Shown here: positions 18,639-26,984 of the stretch, piece after piece
Layout of the letters: the number at the start of each line of letters is the position of its first letter
How positions within the stretch are numbered: the stretch's first letter is position 1
DNA from: Brevibacillus invocatus
Lineage (GTDB): Bacteria > Bacillota > Bacilli > Brevibacillales > Brevibacillaceae
Direction: 5' to 3'
Length of the DNA stretch: 64,000 bases
Assembly: GCF_003710915.1 (NCBI RefSeq)
Contig: NZ_RHHR01000035.1
Span: 1-64,000, forward strand
Notes under the pieces: model-generated
Told to the model about the DNA's origin: nothing
Database searches by the model: none
The model's input: only the letters and a program-made list of their open reading frames with translations
Translations under genes and position numbers: made by a program

Positions 18639-19080
18639 AGCAAACTGTCTGGCTCCGCCACGCTCTTTTGAGAGAGCGTGGTTTTCTTCTTTTCGGCTTT
18701 TGCAGCATGCCAGATGGTTCGACCGATCCAAAGGGAGGAAAGTGTCACAAAAGCACCTGCGGCAAATCCCACGATTCGTGGTTCGGCAAAGGTCAAAAGC
18801 CAGCCGCCGGCCAGCATGGATATTCCGAGCAGGACATTGCAAAGCGTCCCTTCCATCGCAAAGAAACGACCTTGGTTCCTATGATGAACGTGCTGCATGA
18901 TCAAGGTGCGCAGACAAGCATTGCCCATGCCGCCAGCTACCGTCGAGAGCGCGTAGAACAAGGCGGTTATGGTAATGGATGGGGAAAAGCTGGTCAACAA
19001 AAAAGCAAATCCTTCGACTGCTAGGCTGAGCGCGGCTACTTCATACGGGCGTTTGTGAAAAAGCTCCGCAAGATCTTCTT
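18635..19080 (-). pseudogene. MFS transporter, 3' fragment
   Basis: The open part encodes the last four or so membrane helices of a major facilitator protein (GGMGNACLRTLIMQHVHHRNQG, then two helices and a basic tail). The same frame continues upstream through RPYEVAALSLAVEGFAFL to about 19080 and then meets a stop codon; no start codon with a ribosome site exists. Only about 145 of roughly 400 residues survive. It is convergent with gerM, which it overlaps by 4 bases, and is divergent from rph. Confidence 0.7.
18658..18692 (+). terminator. Terminator after gerM
   Basis: Perfect arms CCACGCTCT (18658-18666) and AGAGCGTGG (18673-18681) are followed by TTTTCTTCTTTT. It lies 20 bases past the gerM stop, inside the convergent MFS remnant. 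Confidence 0.75.
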
Positions 19081-19148
19081 TTTTTAGGTTTTGCCAGCGA
19101 TTCGAATATTAGCAATAGTCTCAAATACAGGTACGGGCTCATGTTTAG

Positions 19149-19178
19149 TGGCAGACCGTTTCCTGCGTTTGGTATAAT
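19149..19178 (+). promoter_or_regulatory. Promoter of the rph operon
   Basis: TATAAT (19173-19178) is preceded by TGG, forming an extended -10 element. A weak -35 (TGGCAG, 19149-19154) sits 18 bases upstream. The rph start codon is 36 bases beyond the -10. Confidence 0.6.
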
Positions 19179-19213
19179 GAACAAAGTATGAAAGCATGTA
19201 GGGGGAACTTGAA

Positions 19214-19996
19214 ATGAGAGTAGATGGCCGCGCGAATGACCAATTGCGCCCAGTAACGATTACGCGCAATTACATCAAGCATGCAGAGGGATCATGTCTG
19301 ATCGAGATCGGCGACACCAAGGTAATATGCACGGCGACAATCGAGGATCGAGTACCGCCATTCATGCGCAACGGAGGCAAGGGATGGATTACAGCCGAGT
19401 ATTCCATGCTCCCAAGAGCCACCGCGACACGGAATCCACGTGAATCGTCCAAAGGAAAAGTGGGTGGCCGGACGATGGAGATCCAGCGTTTGATCGGTCG
19501 CGCACTGCGTTCTGTTGTCCATCTGGAAGCGATGGGCGAGCGTACAATCTGGCTGGATTGCGATGTGATCCAGGCAGACGGAGGTACGAGAACCGCTTCG
19601 ATTACAGGTGCTTACGTGGCGATGGTCGATGCGATGCACAAGCTCGTAGAGAACGGAGTATGGAAACAGATTCCACTCCATGATTTCTTGGCTGCGACCT
19701 CTGTCGGGGTAGTCGGCGAACATACCGTTCTGGATTTGAACTACAAGGAAGACTCCACCGCCACTGTCGACATGAACGTTGTGATGACCGGAACAGGCAA
19801 ATTCGTGGAGCTGCAAGGTACCGGAGAAGATGCTCCGTTTTCACCCGAGCAATTGCATGAGATGCTCGCCCTCGCGAAGACCGGGATCGAAACCTTGATC
19901 GACAATCAAAAGCAGGCCTTGTCTCATGTGATGCTGCCGTTTGAAGCAAACGATCAGAATAAAGAAGAGACACTGGTGGGTGAAAAAAATGTCTGA
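19214..19996 (+). CDS. rph: Ribonuclease PH
   Basis: This phosphorolytic 3'-5' exonuclease trims tRNA 3' ends. [31 protein letters not shown] (phosphate-binding arginines) and [22 protein letters not shown] are family signatures. It has 260 residues including a short polar tail beyond the domain. The ATG follows GGGGGAAC. Its last 8 bases overlap the next gene. Confident. Confidence 0.96.
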   Translation: MRVDGRANDQLRPVTITRNYIKHAEGSCLIEIGDTKVICTATIEDRVPPFMRNGGKGWITAEYSMLPRATATRNPRESSKGKVGGRTMEIQRLIGRALRSVVHLEAMGERTIWLDCDVIQADGGTRTASITGAYVAMVDAMHKLVENGVWKQIPLHDFLAATSVGVVGEHTVLDLNYKEDSTATVDMNVVMTGTGKFVELQGTGEDAPFSPEQLHEMLALAKTGIETLIDNQKQALSHVMLPFEANDQNKEETLVGEKNV

Positions 19997-20594
19997 GCCC
20001 AAACGCATCGTCCTCGCGACGCGCAATCAGGGCAAGGTAAGAGAATTCAATAAACTGTTTGCGCAGCTGGGATGGGAAGGCATCAGTCTGGCAGAGTTCG
20101 AGGATGTTCCTGAAGTCGTCGAGGACGGGGATACTTTTGAAGCTAACGCCATCAAAAAAGCAGTCACTATTTCTACATATTTGAACCTGCCTGCAGTAGG
20201 CGATGATTCTGGCCTGGAGGTAGATGCTCTGGACGGTCGACCAGGCGTGTATTCAGCCCGCTATGCCGGGGAAGATGCAACAGACGAGGCCAACTGGAAA
20301 AAGCTGCTGCAAGAACTGACAGACGTCCCGGATGAAAAGCGGACAGCGCGCTTTCGCTGCACCCTGGCACTCGTCGAGCCAGGGCAGGAACCGCTGATCG
20401 CGACTGGTTCCTGTGAGGGGACCATTGCCAGAGAACCTGCGGGTACGAACGGCTTCGGGTACGATCCGGTGTTTTATCTGCCCGCGATGGATAAGCGAAT
20501 GGCCGAGCTCAGCGCAGAAGAGAAAAATCAGATCAGTCACCGGGCGATGGCGATGCAGCAATTGCTGGAAGTCATTCAGAAGAACAAACAATAG
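19989..20594 (+). CDS. rdgB: XTP/dITP diphosphatase (RdgB/Ham1 family)
   Basis: This house-cleaning pyrophosphatase removes dITP, XTP and other non-canonical purine nucleotides. Substrate-binding [11 protein letters not shown] and metal-binding [10 protein letters not shown] are clear, as is the FGYDPVFY motif. The ATG at 19989 (MSEPKR) follows GGTGGGTG and overlaps rph by 8 bases; a longer in-frame version would sit inside rph. It has 201 residues. It corresponds to B. subtilis ysnA and keeps the same neighbours. Confidence 0.94.
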   Translation: MSEPKRIVLATRNQGKVREFNKLFAQLGWEGISLAEFEDVPEVVEDGDTFEANAIKKAVTISTYLNLPAVGDDSGLEVDALDGRPGVYSARYAGEDATDEANWKKLLQELTDVPDEKRTARFRCTLALVEPGQEPLIATGSCEGTIAREPAGTNGFGYDPVFYLPAMDKRMAELSAEEKNQISHRAMAMQQLLEVIQKNKQ

Positions 20595-20623
20595 GGATAT
20601 AGAGAGGCAGGAGAGTGGGAGAG

Positions 20624-21148
20624 ATGGCAATTCTGGTGATGAGCGACACCCACGGTCTCGTTCGCGAGGTACAGCAGGTCGTTGGAAGACATAAGGTAGA
20701 CAAAATCCTGCACTGCGGAGATTTTTGTGTCGATCATCAGAGGGAGCCTTTCTCCCAGATGATCCTGGTGAGAGGAAACTGCGACACCACAAAAGCGGTA
20801 CCGTCAGAGGAGCAGACCCGGTGGAAAGACTTGAATATCCTGCAGACACATGGACACCTGTACGGCGTAAAAAGCTCCTTGCTGCGCCTTACCTACCGCG
20901 CAGAAGAGACGGGGGCCAATATCGTGGTGTTTGGACACTCCCATATTCCAGTGTGCGGGGTCGTGCGGGACGTTCTCTTCCTCAATCCAGGCAGCTTGCA
21001 GATGCCCCGCGGCTTTGATGTCCCTACCTACGCTGTTTTGGAGCAGGATGGGACTACCGAAAAGACGGTCGAAGTAACGGTTTCCTACTATGACTATCAA
21101 GGCAATTCGGTTTCTTCGTTGGGTGGAAGCTATTCTCTTCGACGCTGA
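20624..21148 (+). CDS. ysnB: YsnB-like metallophosphoesterase
   Basis: This is a small calcineurin-like phosphoesterase (MJ0936/YfcE class). Metal ligands are in VMSDTHG, HCGDF, RGNCD, TLDGH-like TGH (residues LQTHGHLYG) and FGHSHIP. It has 174 residues, close to B. subtilis YsnB. The ATG at 20624 has AGGAG ten bases upstream; a GTG three codons earlier is possible. The physiological substrate is not known. It is the last gene of the racE-ysnB block. Confidence 0.9.
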   Translation: MAILVMSDTHGLVREVQQVVGRHKVDKILHCGDFCVDHQREPFSQMILVRGNCDTTKAVPSEEQTRWKDLNILQTHGHLYGVKSSLLRLTYRAEETGANIVVFGHSHIPVCGVVRDVLFLNPGSLQMPRGFDVPTYAVLEQDGTTEKTVEVTVSYYDYQGNSVSSLGGSYSLRR

Positions 21149-21160
21149 ATGAGGGCCTTG

Positions 21161-21188
21161 TTGAAAATGAAAAGATTTATGCTATACT
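21161..21188 (+). promoter_or_regulatory. Sigma-A promoter of tig
   Basis: TTGAAA (21161-21166) and TATACT (21183-21188) are 16 bases apart, with TGC before the -10. It lies 100 bases before the tig start codon. Confidence 0.7.
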
Positions 21189-21289
21189 AGAATGGTTATA
21201 ATGGCTAGAATATGATCGCCCAAGTCTGCAATGGAGTATTGCATGGCTGGCGGTGTTTTCTTTGATCCAATCTAGGAGGGGAAGTTTAC

Positions 21290-22582
21290 GTGGCAGCAAA
21301 TTGGGAAAAGGTAGAGAATAACCAGGGAGTCCTGACGGTTGAAGTAGATGCTTCGCAAGTAGACGCAGCATTGGACCAAGCGTTTAAAAAAGTAGTACAA
21401 AAAGTACAAGTTCCAGGATTTCGCAAAGGAAAAGTTCCACGTAAGATGTTTGAAGCGCGCTTTGGCGTAGAATCTCTGTATCAAGATGCGCTGGATATCC
21501 TCTTGCCAAATGCATACGGACAGGCTGTTCGCGAAGCTGGCATCGAGCCGGTTGACCGTCCGGAAGTAGACGTAGAGCAAATGGAACAAGGCAAAAATCT
21601 GATCTTCAAAGCAACTGTAACCGTGAAGCCTGAAGTGAAGCTGGGTGACTACAAAAACCTGAGCATCGAGCCTAAGGAATTCACCGTAACAGATGAAACG
21701 CTGGATGCAGAACTGAAGCGTATGCAAGAGCGTCATGCTGAGCTGGTTACCATCGAAGAAGGCACAGCTGAAAACGGCGACCAAGCGGTCATCGATTTCG
21801 AAGGCTTCCAAGACGGCGTTGCATTCGAAGGCGGAAAAGCAGAAGACTATGCGCTTGAGCTTGGCACTGGCACTTTCATCGCCGGCTTTGAAGAGCAAGT
21901 AGTAGGCATGTCCGTTGGTGAGGAAAAAGAGATCACTGTAACATTCCCAGAAGAATATCATTCTCCTAACCTCGCTGGTAAAGAAGCGGTATTCAAAGTG
22001 AAGCTGAATGGCCTGAAGCGCAAAAACCTGCCTGCTTTGGACGATGAATTCGCCAAAGACGTGAGCGAGTTTGACACGCTGGAAGAGCTGAAAGCCGACA
22101 CGAAAACCAAGCTGGAAGAAAAAACAGCTCAAGAAAAAGACCAATACATTCGCGAACAACTCGTGTTGAAAGCTGCTGAAAATGCAGAAATCGACCTGCC
22201 AGCAGTTATGGTTGAGCATGAGCTGGATCAAATGGTGAACGAATTTGGTCAACGCCTCCAATACCAAGGTATGACTCTGGAGCTGTACTACCAATTCTCC
22301 GGCATGGATGAAAGCCAATTGCGCGATCAACTTCGTGCAGATGCAACATCCCGCGTGCGCACTTCCCTGACTTTGGAAGCGATCGGTAAAGCAGAAAACA
22401 TCACAGTGAATGAAGAAGATGTGAACGAAGAGCTGAACAAGCTGGCTTCCGTATATGGCCGCCCTGCTGATGAGCTGCGTAAAATCTTCTCTGCTCAAGA
22501 CGGCTTGGCTGCTCTCGAGCGCGATGTTCAAACTCGCAAAACCATCGATTTCCTGGTTGCAGAAAACAAAGTAAGTGCATAA
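21290..22582 (+). CDS. tig: Trigger factor
   Basis: This ribosome-bound chaperone and peptidyl-prolyl isomerase holds nascent chains. The ribosome-binding signature [17 protein letters not shown] is at about residue 44. The FKBP-like domain spans about 150-245 with [12 protein letters not shown], and the C-terminal helical arms follow. It has 430 residues. Start is GTG at 21290 behind TAGGAGGGG. The gene uses a narrow set of codons, consistent with high expression. A terminator separates it from clpP. Confidence 0.96.
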   Translation: MAANWEKVENNQGVLTVEVDASQVDAALDQAFKKVVQKVQVPGFRKGKVPRKMFEARFGVESLYQDALDILLPNAYGQAVREAGIEPVDRPEVDVEQMEQGKNLIFKATVTVKPEVKLGDYKNLSIEPKEFTVTDETLDAELKRMQERHAELVTIEEGTAENGDQAVIDFEGFQDGVAFEGGKAEDYALELGTGTFIAGFEEQVVGMSVGEEKEITVTFPEEYHSPNLAGKEAVFKVKLNGLKRKNLPALDDEFAKDVSEFDTLEELKADTKTKLEEKTAQEKDQYIREQLVLKAAENAEIDLPAVMVEHELDQMVNEFGQRLQYQGMTLELYYQFSGMDESQLRDQLRADATSRVRTSLTLEAIGKAENITVNEEDVNEELNKLASVYGRPADELRKIFSAQDGLAALERDVQTRKTIDFLVAENKVSA

Positions 22583-22644
22583 ACTTAGAAGAACGCAAGA
22601 ATAGCCAGTGGTCAGGCTACGCCTCGCTTCTGGCTTTAGCGGAT

Positions 22645-22676
22645 AACAAGGCACGATTCGTTCGTGCCTTGTTTTT
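22645..22676 (+). terminator. Terminator between tig and clpP
   Basis: Twelve-base-pair perfect stem (22645-22656 with 22662-22673), five-base loop, T run to 22676. The clpP ribosome site begins only about 25 bases later, so clpP either depends on read-through or has a promoter within this gap that I do not see. Confidence 0.85.
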
Positions 22677-22716
22677 CCAACTGGGTAATCCTTTTGTGCA
22701 AAGGAGGAACATACAT

Positions 22717-23298
22717 ATGCTGATCCCTATGGTTATTGAGCAAACGAGCAGAGGTGAACGCTCCTACGATATTTACTCCCGCCTCTTGAAAGACCGGATC
22801 ATCCTTTTGGGGACCGAGATTGATGATGATGTAGCCAATCTTGTAGTCGCCCAACTCCTGTTTTTGCAGGCAGAAGATCCGGACAAAGATATTTCCCTAT
22901 ACATAAACTCGCCCGGAGGCTCGGTTACGGCCGGAATGGGTATTTACGACACGATGCAATTCATCAAGCCGGATGTTTCTACCATTTGTGTAGGCATGGC
23001 TGCTAGCATGGGAGCTTTCCTGTTGGCGGCTGGCGCAAAAGGAAAACGCTTTGCGTTGCCAAACAGCGAAGTGATGATTCATCAACCGCTGGGAGGCGTG
23101 CGCGGTCAGGCAGAAGACATTCGTATTCACGCTGACTGGATTTTGAAGACAAAGCGCCAACTGAATCAAATTTTGTCAGAACGGACAGGGCAGCCATACG
23201 AGCGTGTGGAAGCGGACACGGATCGTGACAATTTTATGAGTGCTGAAGAAGCCAAGGCCTATGGATTGATCGACGCAATTATTGAACGCAAAAACTGA
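22717..23298 (+). CDS. clpP: ATP-dependent Clp protease proteolytic subunit
   Basis: This serine peptidase forms a 14-mer that degrades proteins unfolded by ClpX or ClpC. The catalytic Ser is in [11 protein letters not shown], the His in MIHQPLGG and the Asp in [11 protein letters not shown]. The [21 protein letters not shown]-terminus is typical. It has 193 residues. The ATG at 22717 follows AAAGGAGG. It sits directly before clpX, unlike B. subtilis, where clpP is elsewhere. Confidence 0.97.
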   Translation: MLIPMVIEQTSRGERSYDIYSRLLKDRIILLGTEIDDDVANLVVAQLLFLQAEDPDKDISLYINSPGGSVTAGMGIYDTMQFIKPDVSTICVGMAASMGAFLLAAGAKGKRFALPNSEVMIHQPLGGVRGQAEDIRIHADWILKTKRQLNQILSERTGQPYERVEADTDRDNFMSAEEAKAYGLIDAIIERKN

Positions 23299-23318
23299 CC
23301 TGTTGTGAGGTGACGCGC

Positions 23319-24584
23319 ATGTTTAAGTTTAATGACGACAAAGGCCAACTGAAGTGTTCCTTCTGCGGCAAGTCCCAGGAACAGGTGCGCAAGCTGGTAG
23401 CTGGTCCTGGTGTCTACATTTGTGACGAGTGTATCGAACTGTGCAATGAGATTGTTCAGGAAGAGCTGGGGACTGAAGAAGAAGTAGACATGAAAGAAAT
23501 TCCAAAGCCGATTGAAATCCGCAAAATCCTGGACGATTACGTGATTGGACAGGATCTGGCGAAAAAATCTCTGTCGGTAGCGGTTTATAACCACTATAAG
23601 CGGATTAATTCCGGTGCGAAGATCGAGGATGTTGAACTGCAAAAATCCAACATCATGCTGATCGGACCTACTGGTAGCGGGAAGACGTTGCTTGCGCAAA
23701 CACTCGCTCGTATTCTCAACGTACCTTTCGCCATTGCAGACGCTACTTCCCTGACGGAGGCTGGCTACGTGGGTGAAGACGTGGAGAACATCCTGCTGAA
23801 GCTGATCCAGGCAGCCGATTACGATGTCGAGAAGGCCGAAAAAGGCATTATTTACATCGATGAGATCGACAAGGTTGCCCGCAAGTCGGAAAACCCGTCG
23901 ATTACCCGCGATGTTTCCGGTGAAGGCGTACAGCAAGCTCTGCTGAAAATTTTGGAAGGAACGGTTGCAAGTGTTCCACCACAAGGTGGACGCAAGCATC
24001 CACATCAAGAATTTATCCAGATCGATACCTCCAACATCTTGTTTATTTGTGGCGGTGCCTTCGATGGCATCGAACAAATCATCAAGCGGCGTCTTGGTAA
24101 AAAGGTCATCGGTTTTGGCAGCGATACGAACGAAGGCATCAATGGCGATCTGAAAGCTGGCGAATACTTGAAATACGTATTGCCAGAAGACTTGCTTCGC
24201 TTTGGACTGATTCCGGAATTTGTCGGTCGTTTGCCAGTTCTGGCTACACTGGAGCCGCTGGATGAGGATACGCTGATTCGCATTCTGACTGAACCAAAGA
24301 ACTCCCTGGTGAAGCAGTATCAAAAGCTGTTGAGCCTCGATGGCGTAGAGCTGGAGTTCGATGCGGGCGCCCTGCTGCAAATCGCGAAAGAAGCGATCAA
24401 ACGCAATACGGGAGCGCGCGGTCTGCGTGCCATTATCGAGCAAATCATGCTGGACATGATGTACGAACTGCCATCGCGTGAAGACGTGAGCAAATGCGTC
24501 ATCACGGAAGAGACCGTTCGCGACAAAGTGAAGCCCCAGCTGATGACCAAAGAAGGTCAGGAAGCTCGTTCGGAAACAGCGTAA
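23319..24584 (+). CDS. clpX: Clp protease ATP-binding subunit ClpX
   Basis: This AAA+ unfoldase feeds ClpP. The N-terminal zinc-binding domain has CSFCGK and CDECIELC. Walker A is GPTGSGKT, Walker B is IIYIDEID, and the ClpP-docking loop is in the IGFGSD segment. It has 421 residues. The ATG at 23319 follows GAGGTGA; a GTG three codons earlier is possible. A terminator follows. Confidence 0.97.
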   Translation: MFKFNDDKGQLKCSFCGKSQEQVRKLVAGPGVYICDECIELCNEIVQEELGTEEEVDMKEIPKPIEIRKILDDYVIGQDLAKKSLSVAVYNHYKRINSGAKIEDVELQKSNIMLIGPTGSGKTLLAQTLARILNVPFAIADATSLTEAGYVGEDVENILLKLIQAADYDVEKAEKGIIYIDEIDKVARKSENPSITRDVSGEGVQQALLKILEGTVASVPPQGGRKHPHQEFIQIDTSNILFICGGAFDGIEQIIKRRLGKKVIGFGSDTNEGINGDLKAGEYLKYVLPEDLLRFGLIPEFVGRLPVLATLEPLDEDTLIRILTEPKNSLVKQYQKLLSLDGVELEFDAGALLQIAKEAIKRNTGARGLRAIIEQIMLDMMYELPSREDVSKCVITEETVRDKVKPQLMTKEGQEARSETA

Positions 24585-24602
24585 ACATATGAAATGATAA
24601 AA

Positions 24603-24638
24603 GGCTATCCCAAGTCGTTGACGAGGGATAGCTTTTTT
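24603..24638 (+). terminator. Terminator after clpX
   Basis: The arms GCTATCCC (24604-24611) and GGGATAGC (24625-24632) are followed by six T residues. It lies about 20 bases past the clpX stop. Confidence 0.85.
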
Positions 24639-25039
24639 ACAGTATCGGAAAGTATAAACTTCTAAGAGCAACACATCCCGATGTATTTCTTCTTGAATAA
24701 GCCTCGAGGGGAGTCTCATGAGGAATAATGGTCATGTTGATCCAACCGTTGTGATGGCAGGAAACAGGAGAAAACGCTCCAGCTTCTTGGGCTGCCCGCC
24801 TTGGGGATTCACTGCCCGACTCCGTGAAAAAAACGAAACCGCGTCCAAAGCAGCTGTCTGCTGGACTAACCCAAAAGCTGGTGAGAGTAAAAAGAAGAAA
24901 TTAGCGAAAGTCTTAAGCACGCTGGGAGTAACAGGAAGCTTGGTTTATGTCATCCTGTACGGGGTAATACTACTTGGTATAGTTCAAGAGACGTTTCCTG
25001 GGATGAATGGCTGCCAGTATTGCATGGGAGGGACAGCAG
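24639..25039. other. clpX-lonB intergenic region
   Basis: About 400 bases lie between the clpX terminator and the lonB start. An open frame at 24718-25074 has a fair ribosome site (GAGGGGAG) and one hydrophobic stretch. Its composition is odd, it overlaps the start of lonB and I recognise no family, so I do not call it a gene. The clear content is the sigma-F-type promoter at 24943-24972. Confidence 0.5.
24943..24972 (+). promoter_or_regulatory. Sigma-F-type (forespore) promoter of lonB
   Basis: GTTTA (24943-24947), 15 bases, then GGTAATACTA (24963-24972) fits the B. subtilis sigma-F consensus GYWTA-N15-GGNRANAMTW at every specified position. It lies about 70 bases before the lonB start. B. 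subtilis lonB is known to be a forespore gene under sigma-F. Confidence 0.8.
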
Positions 25040-26737
25040 GTGGACTATACAACGTTAGTCATTGCCGTTATTGAAGTGATTGTCGGGATCGTGATCGGTA
25101 CGTATTTTTGGAATTTGCTCCGTACTCAGCGGAATGCGAAGAGCTCGACAGAAAAAGACTCGCGTAAGGATTTGGATTCGCTACGTCGTTTGAGAATGAT
25201 TGCTTTGACCGAACCGCTCTCGGAAAAAACAAGACCCGCCACGATGGATGAGATCGTTGGTCAGCAGGATGGTTTGCGAGCCCTGCGTGCCGCGCTTTGT
25301 GGGCCCAATCCGCAACACGTGATTATTTACGGTCCTCCGGGTGTTGGAAAGACAGCGGCAGCCCGCGTAGTACTGGAAGAAGCGAAGAAGAACACGATGT
25401 CTCCGTTCAAAGCAGACGCCAAGTTTATTGAGATTGATGCCACTATCGCTCGCTTTGATGAACGCGGAATTGCCGATCCGCTGATTGGATCTGTCCATGA
25501 CCCGATTTATCAGGGAGCAGGATCGCTCGGTCAGGCGGGAGTTCCTCAACCCAAGCCGGGAGCTGTCACCAAAGCGCATGGTGGCATGCTTTTTCTCGAT
25601 GAGATCGGAGAGCTTCATCCTGTACAAATGAATAAGCTGCTAAAAGTACTGGAAGATCGCAAAGTCATGCTGGAAAGCGCGTACTACAGCGAAGAGAATA
25701 CGCAGATACCGTCCCATATTCACGATGTGTTCAAATACGGACTTCCTGCTGATTTTCGTCTCGTAGGAGCGACGACTCGCTTGCCGGATGAATTGCCTGC
25801 TGCGTTGCGCTCGCGTTGTCTGGAGATCTTCTTCCGACCGTTGAAGGCTGGAGAGGTTGGCAGCATCGTGCGGACTGCTGTGCCCAAGATGGAGATGACC
25901 ATTGACGATGATGCTGTTTCGGTCATCGAGCGCTACGCGACGAATGGACGTGAAGCGATCAATACCTTGCAGATTGCAGCTGGTATCGCCTTGACGGAAG
26001 AGCGGAAAGAGATTCACGCTTCGGATGTAGAGTGGGTCGTGCACAGCAGCCAGAAGTCGCCGCGTATGGAAAAACAGGTTCATGAACAGCCACAGGTTGG
26101 TCTGGTCAATGGACTTGCTGTCTACGGTCCGAATATGGGAAGTGTGATGGAGCTGGAGGTTACGGCAACACCGGCTGTCCTGTCAGGGCAAGGAAAAGTC
26201 GCCATGACGGGAATGGCCGAAGAAGAGGAGATGGGTGGACGCAGTCGCACCATCCGTCGTAAATCGATGGCGAAGGGCTCCATCGAGAACGTTTTGACCG
26301 TGTTGCAGCGCATGGGTATTCGATCCTATGATTACGACCTGCACATCAATTTTCCTGGCGGTGTTCCTGTAGATGGGCCATCCGCTGGCATTGCCATCGC
26401 GACAGCGATCTGCTCGGCTATCAAGGAAGTGCCTGTCGACAATCTCCTTGCCATGACGGGTGAGGTAAGCATTCACGGAAAGGTAAAGCCGGTGGGTGGT
26501 GTCGTAGCGAAAGTAGAAGCAGCACGTATGGCCGGGGCTACACGCGTTCTGATCCCGGAAGAGAACTGGCAATCTATTTTTGCCGACATGAAGGGCATTG
26601 AAATCATTCCTGTATCTGCGGTATCGCAAGTCCTCGAGCTGGCGCTGCTGGAACAGGAGGAGCCGAAAACGGAAGAAGCGGGTTTCACCCTGCAATTGCC
26701 GGCAGAAGAGCTGGCATCGTCCCCAATGTCCTTGTAA
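25040..26737 (+). CDS. lonB: Membrane-anchored Lon-type protease LonB
   Basis: This is a forespore ATP-dependent protease. A single membrane segment (LVIAVIEVIVGIVIGTYFW) is at residues 5-24. The AAA+ domain has Walker [14 protein letters not shown] and Walker B MLFLDEIGE. The Lon peptidase domain has catalytic Ser in DGPSAGIA and Lys in GGVVAKVEA. It has 565 residues. GTG at 25040 (VDYTT) follows GGGAGGG by seven bases, and this start places the membrane anchor at the N-terminus as in B. subtilis LonB (552 residues); an in-frame ATG 33 bases upstream lacks a ribosome site. It is preceded by a sigma-F-type promoter. Confidence 0.92.
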   Translation: MDYTTLVIAVIEVIVGIVIGTYFWNLLRTQRNAKSSTEKDSRKDLDSLRRLRMIALTEPLSEKTRPATMDEIVGQQDGLRALRAALCGPNPQHVIIYGPPGVGKTAAARVVLEEAKKNTMSPFKADAKFIEIDATIARFDERGIADPLIGSVHDPIYQGAGSLGQAGVPQPKPGAVTKAHGGMLFLDEIGELHPVQMNKLLKVLEDRKVMLESAYYSEENTQIPSHIHDVFKYGLPADFRLVGATTRLPDELPAALRSRCLEIFFRPLKAGEVGSIVRTAVPKMEMTIDDDAVSVIERYATNGREAINTLQIAAGIALTEERKEIHASDVEWVVHSSQKSPRMEKQVHEQPQVGLVNGLAVYGPNMGSVMELEVTATPAVLSGQGKVAMTGMAEEEEMGGRSRTIRRKSMAKGSIENVLTVLQRMGIRSYDYDLHINFPGGVPVDGPSAGIAIATAICSAIKEVPVDNLLAMTGEVSIHGKVKPVGGVVAKVEAARMAGATRVLIPEENWQSIFADMKGIEIIPVSAVSQVLELALLEQEEPKTEEAGFTLQLPAEELASSPMSL

Positions 26738-26759
26738 ACAGTCGGGAGAACTTGCATAT

Positions 26760-26788
26760 TAGACATCGGATTGCGTTTGCGCTACAAT
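26760..26788 (+). promoter_or_regulatory. Candidate sigma-A promoter of lon
   Basis: TAGACA (26760-26765) and TACAAT (26783-26788), each one mismatch from consensus, are 17 bases apart. If used, the lon message would have a leader of about 190 nucleotides that contains the hairpin at 26904-26928. Confidence 0.6.
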
Positions 26789-26903
26789 GGAAAAAAGCTT
26801 CAACTTGTCGGTGGGCGAGGGGTTGCTTACTCCTGCACAAGCCTCGAAAAATGCTGTGTTGGCGGGCTGCCCCCCGTGTCGACGAGTTATTTTTTCGACG
26901 ATC

Positions 26904-26928
26904 AAAAACGGCTGTCGGAGCCGTTTTT
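26904..26928 (+). terminator. Hairpin with T run in the lon leader
   Basis: Ten-base-pair stem AAAAACGGCT (26904-26913) with AGCCGTTTTT (26919-26928) and a five-base loop. It has all features of an intrinsic terminator. It is 167 bases past lonB and lies downstream of the best lon promoter, so it may act as an attenuator of lon as well as ending lonB transcripts. Confidence 0.75.
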
Positions 26929-26984
26929 GCATGTTAACGAACTGAAACTTTGATAAAGGGATCAACAAGGAGAGGTGCATAAGT

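Noticed and set aside
21272-22654. Long open frame antisense to trigger factor (460 codons)
   Set aside because: It mirrors the codon bias of tig, has no ribosome site and gives a protein of unnatural Phe/His/Cys-rich composition. The same holds for long antisense frames over clpX (23259-24719), valS (58528-59892) and the sigma-54 activator (6074-7252).
22577-22716. CtsR or CIRCE sites upstream of clpP, clpX or lon
   Set aside because: No heptad repeat GGTCAAA or CIRCE inverted repeat was seen in the upstream regions of these genes.
24718-25074. A 118-codon open frame with a fair ribosome site between clpX and lonB
   Set aside because: It overlaps the lonB start, contains the sigma-F promoter, has unusual composition and matches no family I know. 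A very short membrane protein cannot be fully excluded.
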